Assembly (NCBI GenBank): GCA_002150815.3
Contig: NDFF03000057.1
Location: 62,001 to 126,000, forward strand
From: Grammothele lineata
Taxonomy: Eukaryota > Basidiomycota > Agaricomycetes > Polyporales > Polyporaceae
Length of the DNA: 64,000 nt
Direction of reading: 5' to 3'
Of this stretch, positions 43,771 through 53,664 are shown piece by piece (position 1 is the first letter of the stretch; each line of letters starts with the position of its first letter). The notes under the pieces are model-generated. The model saw only the letters and a program-made list of their open reading frames with translations. It was not told where the DNA came from and did not search any database. The position numbers and the translations under genes are program-made.

Positions 43771-43982
43771 AGATAGATAGTACTTGCACCATAACCTAGG
43801 GATACATAGCGGCATGTTCAGCGCGCGCCGCGCTCGACACAACAGTACGAAACGGCGCCGAGGGATATACAAGCGCATCACGACCCAGTTCGTCCAGATG
43901 TCGTCCCAAAAACCGTCGGAAAGACCGAGCCCCAGACGACGACGCACGGTCCGACCGCCCCGCCCGAAGCTGCAATGGGCGC

Positions 43983-45322
43983 TCAGCAGCCCATCTCGAC
44001 ACCGTTATACGGCCCGTCATGGTCGCTCTCGTCCCCCTCAAAGATATTCCCAACATCCCCCGTCGTGCACTCGTCGCTCTCGTTGTCCTGCCCCGGACAC
44101 GCCACCCACGCGCCCGAGTCCATGATGTGCACCTCCCCCGAGGGGTGGTGGTACCCCAAGAACATGCCGGGGAGGATGGGCACGAAGTCCTCCTTGTTGT
44201 TGACGTGCGTGACGGCGGCGACGGAGGCGTGGGCGTCGAGGTAGTTCGCGAAGGCCTGGTTGCCGACGCGCGGGAGGCCGAAGCCGACGTAGGTGATCTT
44301 GGCGGTGGGGATGTGCAGGGGGAGGTAGACGGCGTGCAGGAGCGAGATTGCCGCGCCTAGAAGGAAGGGGGAGGGGGAGAACGCCGGCGAGCGCGGACGA
44401 AGGTGCGGACGTTGTGTGAGCGAAGGGCGAAGGTACTTGGGAGACGTAACTTACCGAGCGAGTGGCCGGTGAGTGTGATGCTGTTCGTCCCGAACTGGGC
44501 CATCGTCTGTTGGACGGCCGCAAGGATGGCGGTCGCTGACCTGAGGCGAGGCAAAGGAACAAGGGCGGTGCGTGAGCGGCGCCATCTCCGACTAAGAAAA
44601 GCGCGACAAAACTCACTGGGCGTGGGCGTGGGCGAAGCCGGAGTGTACCTCGATCGAAGAGTCAAGCCCGGGGAAGAGCGTAGGGTCCGGAGTCTCGAGA
44701 GCGATGTCACCGTCCGTGAGGATCGGGAGGCTGAAGGAGGAGCAATGGGGATGCTCGTCAGTGGTCCGCTACACACGCGCGTCAAGGCGTGGGGGGGTGC
44801 GGGAGCTCACATCTCGGAGGTATCGGTGCCCTGGTTCGAGACGACGACGCTGTTGAGCGACGGGTCGAAGCCGACGTACCCTGGATCGAAAGGGAAGCGC
44901 GCACGTGCGCCACGATGGTCAGACACATTCCAGTTTCGTCGAGGAAGATGATGACGCGAGCGCCTCGTGCGCCCAATGGGGCAAACGAAGCGCCGCGATC
45001 ACAAAACCCAGCTAAACTAGTGCGCGGGGAAGACAAACTCACAGAACTGGGTTGAGTCGCCGTCGCCCCCCGACGCGACGGGTTTGAAGTCCGGAACGCC
45101 GTTGCAGTTGGCGCCGCAGTTCCAGGCGAGGGTGTTCGCGGGCTGGCAGTAGCCGGCGCTGGCGAAGAAGGCGTAGGGTGTGAAGGTGTTGATCTGGGCC
45201 TGGGTGAGCGTCGTGATGGACTGCCTGGCGGTGATCTGCGAGGGCGCGGCGTGGGCGAGCGGGGCGGTGGCGAGTGTGGCGGCGAGGACGAAGCGGGAGA
45301 AGGTGGACCAGGAGGAGACCAT
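43983..45322 (-). CDS. Secreted class 3 lipase (alpha/beta hydrolase)
   Basis: Extracellular lipase or esterase of the fungal class 3 family (Rhizomucor-like fold). The start is the ATG at 45322, with a signal peptide (FVLAATLATAPLAHA) and likely cleavage before APSQITAR. Exon 1 ends at a GTGAGT donor after STQF; exon 2 reads YVGFDPSLNSVVVSNQGTD; exon 3 has LPILTDGDIALE and SSIEVHSGFAH; then ITLTGHSLG supplies the nucleophile Ser (44.46 kb), with an intron directly after it. The last exon gives YVGFGLPRVGNQAFANYL, the Asp in NNKEDFVPILP and the His region (LGYHHPSGEVHI, then SDHDGPYNG). It ends VEMGC, stop at 43985-43983. About 300 residues, all triad regions present. A TATA box lies 138 bp upstream. 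Confidence 0.9.
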
Positions 45323-45459
45323 GGCTGCGTGCGCGTGTGGGCGTGGAGCGCGCTGCGGGTATAGTGGGGCGGAAGGTGGGAGTGCGGGGCAGAACGCGAG
45401 AGCGCAGTGCGGACGCAGGGGAGTGCAGGAGAGGGCTCAGGCGACGACGGCGGGCATTC

Positions 45460-45465
45460 TTATAT
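45460..45465 (-). promoter_or_regulatory. TATA box of the lipase gene
   Basis: On the minus strand the sequence reads CCCATATAAGAATG, 138 bp upstream of the lipase ATG at 45322. Position and sequence fit a strong, regulated promoter of a secreted enzyme. Confidence 0.55.
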
Positions 45466-48400
45466 GGGCTGAGGGCGGTGGGCCGAACAACGGATGGAGT
45501 GGGACGTGCCCCGTCGCGCGCCTAGGAGAGAAGGTGTCAGCAAGAGGCAACAATAGCCTTGCGTGCTATTCGCGGTAGCGACATACCTCGTCTGGCAATC
45601 GGTGTAAGGTGCGAACAAGGGCCGTGTGGGCGAACGAGGCGGGGCTGTCCGGGCGATGGACGTGGATGTGATACATGCGGCCTTCTTGCCAGGAGAAGTA
45701 CACCGAAGCTGCCCCTCTCCCAGCCCTCGGAGCGCCCGCCGTGCGTGTCCCGAGCGAGTGAGCCAGATCCGCCCCCCGACGAATGCCAATCCCCGCCCTC
45801 GATGACGTTCCTCCCTCCCCGGCCCGAACAAGCACGGTGCCACAACGCCCTCTCGGCTATAATCGTTTTAGCCGCCATCGATCCCTCCCTTCCAGCGCAA
45901 GTTGTCCAAGAGTGCTGCATTGCGGCGAGCGAACGTGGCTCGGGCACCGGCCCCACAAGGGCTGTAAAGAACCCTTGGACGTACGGGTTCGAATGCGCAG
46001 CATCCGGCGCATCTCTAGAAATCCTATCAGCTCAAGAAGCACCGCCTATAGACACTTTCGTGGGATACCTCTTCCTCTCCTTTACAGAAGCACGCGGCCC
46101 TCTCGGGAGCTCGGTCTTGCTCCCATTGGCGCACAGCCAGCTGACTATGGCGTGCGTGCACTACGCTCCGTCCGTCGCAGCGGCGGGCCCGCTCGCGTCG
46201 CCTGGGGAGCGGTCCGTACGTAGTTTGACCTCGTCACATGCTTCTCTGTGCGAGAACACGGAGGTTGAACACGAACCTGTCCCAAAGCTGTCAAGAAGCC
46301 CGTTCTGTGGCACGCTGCGGTGGAGCGCACCTGTCCGCTGCCCTTCGCTGCACCTCGCTGTCCCGTCTCGCATCCATCCCATCGCTCGTCGCTCGACGTT
46401 GGCAGCGCTGCGCATTTATTTCTGCTCGCGCTGAGTGGCCACTGGCGTAGGAGATGATGCAGATAAGATGCCGTTTGCGAGGGAAAGCGGGTGCTATCGC
46501 ACGTGCTCGTGCATTGTGACTTCTCTGTGTCCTCCGGATTCGGTAACTCCGTATGTCCGACACCCATGATCACGTCTTCGAACGTCGGGGGGCGTCAGCG
46601 CTGATCACGCCCTTGCGCGTGCGCACGACAGTCCTGAGTAAAGTGCACTTATTCTTGGGTGAGCGAGCATCGCACTGCTAGTTAGCAGGAACGTTCGAGA
46701 TTCAGGACTCACATGGCACAGGATAGTAGACGCGGCCTCGTGGGGAGGCTGCATACACATCATCATGAGACATGCACGTCGCGCTTTTGTGGTCAGAGGG
46801 GGGCGCGATGTGCGGGACCGGCGGGTGCCTGGAAAGCATCGAAAAGACGCTTCTAGTGCAACCTCGTGGGACGAATAATCGTCAGGGACCTTCTCCAGCG
46901 AAATGCGAGGGGAATTGACAGGTCAACAAGGGTCAGCATCGATGGTCGGCCTCCAAAGCGATGTAGAGGGAGACAGACTTATCAAGTCATGCCATACACA
47001 TCCACGGTCTCTGGCTGTTGTTGACTGTTCGGGTGTAACAGAAGTGTGTACTCGTGGTTCGATTGAAGCCGGAAGTTTGATGGAGCAGAGTAAGCAAAGC
47101 TGAGAAGGCGCCAGGTCAGCACAGGCGTTCAAAGGCGCTTGTAGCCGGCAACCGCTCCGAGTTTCCGAGGCTTGCCGCCACGAAGGAGGACGCTGACTCA
47201 GCAGAGCCAATTTGGGCGCAGCCCTACTCGACTCTCAAGCACGTGACTTGCGGTCTAGACCCTCACCGAACGCCCTGTGAAATCCTGAACGGTGACGGAG
47301 GCTACCAAGATACAGCTCATGAACATTGTGCCGTTCCATTCCATACTGAACTTTGCTTGGGGTATGCATACTTACATTCAATTGGTGTTAAGAAGTATTG
47401 CTCTTCCCCTCTTCGAGCAAGATCATTTTAGCAGCGTCCAACATGTTTTGATGCCGAGATCCTGGCTTGGCGATGATGTAGCGTTGATCCTCGTCTCTTT
47501 GAGTGGCACTCCGTCTCAGCTTAGGTTTACAAGTAGTGATTATCCATGTCGCAATTCTTTGTATACACGCATACTTACAACCCCCATCCACGCCATCCAC
47601 GCACGGGCGCAACACATAAATCTGAACTTAATCACAATACATTGGATGATCGCTTCTAGAAGCATCATCATTTGTTTGAGGTTCGAGATTGAAGTTTTTC
47701 CTGCTGAAAGCAAGGCTTCTGACTGGTGGGTGTAGGAATGCACGCATGCGACATCGGGCGGGGAGGATTGATACGACATCAAGATGCTTAAATGTTGAGC
47801 AGTCCGACGAAGCTTCAAAGTTCAAGAAGCGGGACCGTGTGTTCGCTGCGCGATCGTAACCTTCGAGTGAGTGCCGAACAGGCTGACTTTGAAGGGTGTG
47901 TGTTCTCCGTGCGACGGATTGGCATACTCAAGTCGACGAGAGGAGCCAGCACTAGGATTGCGACTTGTGCCAGTCGTACAGTACACGGGTATGCGACTCG
48001 GGTCCCTGAAGCGGTGATAGTCGACCGAGAAAAAGACTACATTGCCGAGACAGCAGCGAGATGATCGTCGTGGTGGCGCTGTCATCGCTGTGATCGGAAC
48101 TGTGGGCAGGAAATGCAGTGCTACGGGGGAGATGGGACCTCAACCTGGCTTGGCGATATCTTCCTTGGATTTTAGAAAGTCGGAGGCCGAACGAAAAGAG
48201 ATGGATTCAGACACAATATCCTTGAGGGAAAGGGGGAAGAAAGCACTCCATCGTGCGTATGGGTGGTCGCAGGCGTTCGCGCTCACTGGCACTTGTCGAG
48301 TTGTCGAGGGAGGAAGAGGAAGGTCAACCGAGGAGAAGCGCCGGCCCGATCACGGAGCCGAGTTTGTCGTGAACGTCGACCGAAATAGGCGCCGTTGATC

Positions 48401-49074
48401 GAAAATATTTCCTCTCAACCTCCACCGCCGCCCTCGAGCACCTGACAGCGAGCCCTCCCCGCCCTCACGCGTCCTGACGCGTCCCTTCGCCTGGAAAGTA
48501 CCTGGCCCTGCCGAGCTTCCGAGCGTCGACACCGTATTTACGGCAACGCGCCGCGTGCGTCAGCGCGGGGTACATACAGAAATCAAGTAAGCCTCCGTGC
48601 CCGCGAAGACGTGTCTTGTCCAGCTGCCCCTCCGTCCTCGCGGACACAGAAGCCTCAGCGCGATCAGCTGACCCGCGGCGGGACGCCGTCGCGTCCCTTT
48701 TTGCATTTCGCGCGTCCTCTAGCTCGCCAAGGACGCGCTCCGCAACGCGCGTCGCATTGCATACCTGGAGGGCACGGTGAGCTCTGTACAAGTATGCAGC
48801 GACCTTCCACCTCCAGCCTTCCCGACCGAAATATGTCCGCAGAGGGCTAGCTCGGTTTCAGCCCGTTCCCCGCTGATCTGATGATGCGTTGCCCGAGAAC
48901 CCAGGAGGTATGTACCTGCCACCACACCCTCGCCTGTGTGGCCTGCCCGCGCGGCGCGGGGTTCGCATATGCCACCGCGCTGGGACCGAAGGTTGCCTGG
49001 CAGCGCCTCGATTGGCCAGCCGGCGGAATGTATGCATCTCGGTCCCTCTTCGCCTGCCGCGGACGGACGTCCAC
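45466..49074. other. Gene-poor region, no supported gene
   Basis: About 3.6 kb. Long open frames occur (up to 291 codons at 45559-46434 on the plus strand), but they lack motifs, overlap similarly long frames on the other strand and reflect the low stop-codon density of GC-rich DNA. I see no transposon protein, tRNA or rRNA. Confidence 0.5.
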
Positions 49075-49290
49075 CATGCCGTATACGCACGCGGGAGGGA
49101 TATAAGCCCTCCTCAATTCGTCCCATTTTATTTCTCCTCCTCCTTGTTGCTCGTCGGCTACGCCCGCGTAGCGCGGGTGCCGTTGATCCTGCTGTTCCCA
49201 GCGCGGGGGAGCGCCAACGGCGGTGGGACGGGGATTGAAAGTCCGCCGTCGTGCCGGCGCTGCCGCGGTGGCTGAGGACGAGCGCGACGT
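49075..49290 (-). repeat. Inverted repeat, left copy
   Basis: The reverse complement of this segment matches 50355-50590. The best part (49100-49175 against 50500-50565) includes CCTCCTCAATTCGTCCCATT, TTATTTCTCCTCCTC and GTCGGCTACGCCCGCGTA with only a few differences. A second block shares CCGCGGTGGCTGA and TTTCAAACTCCGCC / TTGAAAGTCCGCC. A TATA-like GGCTTATATCC lies in it on the minus strand. No coding exon follows it in the leftward direction. Confidence 0.75.
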
Positions 49291-50354
49291 ACGCCATCGC
49301 GCGCGATCGAGACCGCCCTCGCGCGCGACCAACGCTGCGCGGCCTTGCGCGCGCGACTCAGAGAGATCGATGCTGCTGAGACTCTAGTCGGTTCTCTAGT
49401 CATAGGCATTAATAGCAATTGACTGCGAGAGTGCTATGGTGTTGACGCGATCCCGCAAACAAATTGAAAGGGCGGGCGGACCGAAGCTAGCAACCCGATT
49501 ACGCCGTATAAAAATGTTTACAATGCTGCAATAAACCAGCTTCGCAAATCGTCGGACACGGAAAGGCATTCATAAGCTGCTCCGGGGTAAGTAGATACTA
49601 GAGAGCTCCCGCGCGTCGCGAACGCGCGGCGAGCTCGATAGCGTGAAAGTAGAAGAAACACAAAGTTCTCATCAATTTGGGGGGCGCAAAGGCTTGGTAT
49701 CTGCTGCATCGACACCACCGACCCAGAATGCGCACCCGCACCAGCCTTTTGCCTGCCTCAACCCTAACATGCAAAACTCGACATAGGCCCTTAACATGCT
49801 TGGCGACCACAAGTGTTCGCACGAGCCCGGAAGTCTTTATTGAATATGTCGTTCTTGATTGTACTAGAAAGCTTTATGAGTGCTTCCCTCCCCGCGCGTG
49901 CAGATCACAAATTAAGCTACTTAATCCAGCACCTGTGTCCTTGGGACTTTGGTCGTTGTGTCCTATGTTGTGTTCTACGAGCCATGACCTGAGTCAAGTT
50001 CCGACTCGGAGCGCGGGCTGCTTTCGCCCGCGCCCGTCGACACGTTCGCACGTCCTTTAAGTCATAAACATTAAGCAAGGTTTTGGCTACTGCTTTTGTG
50101 TATCTATTGAAACGCTAAGTTCATCGGCCACTGGCCACAGTCGTGCCCCTGCGCCGGGCGCGCCATTCGCAGGCTTGCGCGCGGACAGGGGCCCGCCTGG
50201 GCTGAGCCCACTCCCGTCGACGCGCTCGCGCGTCGTGCAAAATTGACGCGACATTGCGGTACATCACATGCTATTCCTCACGTCTATGTCTGGTTCCCAC
50301 TGCGCGCCGCGTCCACGACGTCTCGCGCGTCGCGCGAAGGCGTCTGCTCGCGAG
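49291..50354. other. Spacer between the inverted repeat arms
   Basis: About 1.06 kb with no recognised coding sequence. It carries the long hairpin at 49603-49636 and two similar GC-rich blocks with CCCGTCGACRCGYTCGC (about 50031 and 50211). Confidence 0.5.
49603..49636. repeat. 34-bp GC-rich hairpin
   Basis: GAGCTCCCGCGCGT, loop CGCGA, then ACGCGCGGCGAGCTC: the arms pair throughout except for one extra base. It could form a strong stem in DNA or RNA, but no nearby transcript is evident. Confidence 0.6.
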
Positions 50355-50590
50355 GACATGGATCGTGCGAAGTCCCTTCAGCCACCGCGGCACGACCGGC
50401 GAGCAGCTGGCTTTCAAACTCCGCCACCATGGTGGCTCGCTGACGCCCCCGCACGCGCATCAGCCAGCATCAGGTGCATCAACGGCTACAGCCTTACGCG
50501 GGCGTAGCCGACAAGCAACAAAGAGGAGGAGAAATAAAATGGGACGAATTGAGGAGGGCTATATATCCGCCGTGTACGGCCCTGCGGGCT
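50355..50590 (+). repeat. Inverted repeat, right copy, overlapping the GH5 promoter
   Basis: Matches the reverse complement of 49075-49290. It ends about 160 bp before the GH5 start codon and contains that gene's TATA box, so the GH5 core promoter is part of a duplicated sequence. Confidence 0.75.
50560..50566 (+). promoter_or_regulatory. TATA box of the GH5 glucanase gene
   Basis: TATATAT within GGGCTATATATCCGCC, 188 bp before the ATG at 50748, followed by a C/T-rich stretch as expected between TATA and start site. Confidence 0.6.
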
Positions 50591-50747
50591 CTCCCCATCG
50601 CCTTCGCGCGTTGCGTGTCCCGTTTCTCTCCCTTTCTCTACGTCCCCACACTCTCCCTACCTTCCTTTCGTCGCGTCCCCGTAGCGCGTTCCTACATTTC
50701 TACTCCTCAAACAAAGCGGATACCTCGACCTCTTTTCCTCGCGCAAA

Positions 50748-52760
50748 ATGAAGGCGACTTTGGCGGCAAGCGTCCTGCTCTCCGCGTTCGTCCGCCACGC
50801 CGCGGCCGCGATTCCGGACAAGATCTACGGCGTCAACCTCGGGTCGTGGCTCGTCCTCGAGGCGTGGATGTTACCTCAAGGTGCGTCGCGCCCGTACGGT
50901 TCGGAGGCGCGTTACATATAGGCGTTAACGCCGTTTGTGGTTGGTGCTATGCTCAGAATGGAACGAGATGGGCGGGAACTCGAGCTGTTCGTGCGGATCC
51001 GCTGGGTGTATCTCCGACGAGTTGTGAGTGCTTTGCTGGTACGCGTTGTGTGTGCGCCTGACGTGACGGCGTGGCGTCCGTAGCTCTCTCGTACAGGCGT
51101 TCCCTGAGACTGCTGACGCGACGTTCAATAAGCACTGGTCATCTTGGTTTACCCAGGATGACGTGAATGCGCTCGCGGACGCCGGGATCAACACGGTCCG
51201 CATCCCGGTACGTGCTGCCGTACCTTGCTTTTCGTCCTTTACTCATGTGATACCCTGTAGCTCGGATATTGGCTTGTGGAGGCGCTCGTCGACCGCAAGA
51301 CCGAGTTCTACCCGCGTGGTGGTATCAAGCAGCTGGTCAGTATTCTCAATATAGTTCAGGAATAGGCGTATTGAACATCGGGAATACAGCAACGCGGCCT
51401 GAAGATGCTCAAGAAGGCCGGTATCGTCGCTATTCTCGACCACCACGCCCTTCCTGGCGTTCAAACCGCCGGCCAGCAGTTCACCGGCCACTGCACGTCC
51501 GACGTCGAGTTCTACGTAAGTCGCACCCTGCGTTTCCCCTACTAGTACTGTCTACTGGGAGAGAGCGCGTTTGCTTATGGAGTCTCGGCAGACGGACTAC
51601 AACTACCAGCGCGCGCTCACCTGGACGGCCGTGATGACCGCTGTCGCGCACCTCGACCCCGACTTTGGCTCCGTGTTCGCGATCGAGGCCGTCAACGAGC
51701 CGATCATGGACGCGAGCCAGACGCCAGGCTACGGCGATTGTGCGTACCCTGCACACCCTCACGCGCCCCCACACGCGTCAGCTGACCGCGCCTTCCCCTC
51801 CCACGTGCAGTCCAGAAGAACTTCGTGCAGACCATGCGCGCGATGGAGGCCATCCTGGGCGTCCGCGACGGGCTCGATATCGACGTGAGCGTGTCGCTCG
51901 GGGCGCCGAACGTTACCGCTGCGATCTCGGCCGCGGTGGATGGCACGACGCTGAGCTCGCCGGTCCGGACGGCGCTCGTACAGTCTGTCCCGATTCTCGT
52001 GAACCTCGCGAGTCAGCTCGACTTTAGCTTGCTTGGCTTGGGGCTGAGTGCCCAGCAGAAGCAGCCCCTCGTTGCTAAGTGAGTTCTATAGTGCTGCCTT
52101 CGCGCGACCTAGTGCTTACTTACGGGGTTCTGTGCAGCTTCATGGACGTCAACTGGCAATACGGCGACTCGCGCGCGAACCCGGCCGACGTCGGCATCGC
52201 GCCGATGGGGTACGACAACCACCTGTACTACTCGTTCGGCGGCGTCGCGGACGCAAACGAGGACGCGTACCTGACAAGCATCTGCAACCTGAACCGCGTG
52301 CAGGCCGACGCGGCGCTCGGGGATACCCCACTCTGGTTCGGAGAGTGGGGCCTCCCGACGCAGTTTGCGGCGAGCGACGAGTTTTTGGTCAAGTGGGCGG
52401 ACGCGCAGAAGCTGGCGTATTCGCAGGGTCAGGGATGGATCGTACGTGTCTTCTTCCCGCCCTTCCCTCCGTCCCCCCTCCCTCCTCGCCTTTCATGTGC
52501 TTTCTCTCGGCACTCGGGTCCCTTCCCCCCGTCCCTCCCTTGCGCTCCGAGACGAACCGGAACGCTGCGCTAACGCCATATTTCCATTCTACTACATACA
52601 GTTCTGGAACTTCAAGACCGAAATCTCCGCCCTCGCCGGGGACCTCTCGCGCCAGTGGTCATACCTCGACGGCGTCAAGCGCGGGTACCTCACCAAGGAC
52701 CCCTCGGCGTACAACAACGCGAGCGTGTGCGACCCCTACGTCGTCGCTTCGTCTGCGTAA
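50748..52760 (+). CDS. Secreted GH5 exo-beta-1,3-glucanase-like hydrolase
   Basis: Extracellular glycoside hydrolase of family 5, closest in pattern to the fungal exo-beta-1,3-glucanase group (GH5_9), which remodels the fungal cell wall or degrades glucans. The signal peptide is MKATLAASVLLSAFVRHAAA, the mature start IPDKIYGVNLGSWLVLE, the subfamily-typical opening. Later come FNKHWSSWFTQDDVNALADA, GINTVRIPLGYWLVE, VAILDHHALPG, the acid/base Glu in FAIEAVNEP (about 51697), DNHLYYSFGG, and the nucleophile Glu in WFGEWGLP (about 52340). GWIFWNFKTE closes the barrel. A Cys cluster (SSCSCGSAGC) follows exon 2's start. The stop is TAA at 52758-52760. Eight or so introns, one of them about 150 nt (52442-52601). 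About 470 residues, both catalytic acids present. Confidence 0.92.
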
Positions 52761-53664
52761 AATGGTCGTGGCCCCGGCGCGTTTGAGTCGGCCTCGGGCC
52801 GCGCGACGGTGGGCGGGCGTCCGTCGTGGCTCGGCGTTCGCGGCGGCGCCAACGGAGCCGCGCGCCTCTCGTGTCCCCGACAGTGGCCTCCGCGGCTGTT
52901 CTTCCTCTCCCTCCAGCCATCCTCCCCACAATCCCTCACATCGCCAGCGATACTTTGTCACTTGACGCGCTGACACCATCCGAGACGACCTTCTTGATTA
53001 TCCAAGGCTTCCGCTCCCTCGTTCGTTCGTATCTTGGAATACACTTATATCCTACTTATCGTGGCGCGTGTTGCGCCATGAGTACTGTCCACTCGTTTTG
53101 TAGATTCGCACATCACTAGACTATGTATCCGGGGTAATATATTGTCGCTTTCTAGGGTATCGAACCGAGAGACGCCATGGTATACTTACTTGACCATCTG
53201 GCGGGTGAGTGGTCCGCCGCTCATGTCCTCCGCAGGGCTGACGATCCACAGGCTGACAGGCTGACCGTGGCTGACACGCCAAAGAGGCCTCGGACGCGAA
53301 CAAGAGGAAGCACGTTGCCCACGGTTCGCGTGCAGAACCTCAGAATGGCAATGAGGTTACTATACCGGGCCTTCCGCCCGCCAGAGAGCCTTGTTCGCCT
53401 CCGACAGTGACAGCCTCTCGTGCCCCATGTGAAGCAGCCGAAGGGCGCATATATAAGGCGGGTTCGTCGACGTTCGTGTTTTTCCTCACTTCTCTTTCTT
53501 CCCTCTCCGCCGCCTTTTACCTCGCTATCCGAGACCCCGGTGGTCTTTGCTGTCCTACCTGCTATCGGTATCGCCCAGCGACTGCGTCGCACATCGCCTT
53601 CTATTCACATCATTCTCCATTCTCACAGTCACTTCTCAGCCCTCCATTCTCACCAGCCGCCAAC
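52761..53664. other. Intergenic between GH5 and the His-rich protein gene
   Basis: About 900 bp: GH5 3' UTR and the promoter of the next gene. Apart from the TATA box at 53450 I see no clear element. Confidence 0.6.
53450..53456 (+). promoter_or_regulatory. TATA box of the His-rich protein gene
   Basis: TATATAA in GGCGCATATATAAGGCGGG, 209 bp upstream of the ATG at 53665; a C/T-rich leader follows. Confidence 0.6.

Noticed and set aside
45980..46000. tRNA B-box-like GGGTTCGAATGCG
   Set aside because: The loop is not followed by the required C, no T-stem forms, and no A box or acceptor stem could be paired.
45559..46434. 291-codon open frame on the plus strand
   Set aside because: No motif, a rare-looking composition, and overlapping long frames on the other strand; explained by few stop codons in GC-rich DNA.
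48719..49297. Minus-strand frame sharing a peptide (ATRRRRNKMGRIEEG-like) with a plus-strand frame at 50254-50751
   Set aside because: The similarity follows from the DNA-level inverted repeat and covers a promoter; neither frame is likely to be translated.
53147..53230. Possible minus-strand tRNA (GGTTCGATACC)
   Set aside because: T-stem pairs fail after two bases and no matching acceptor stem was found.
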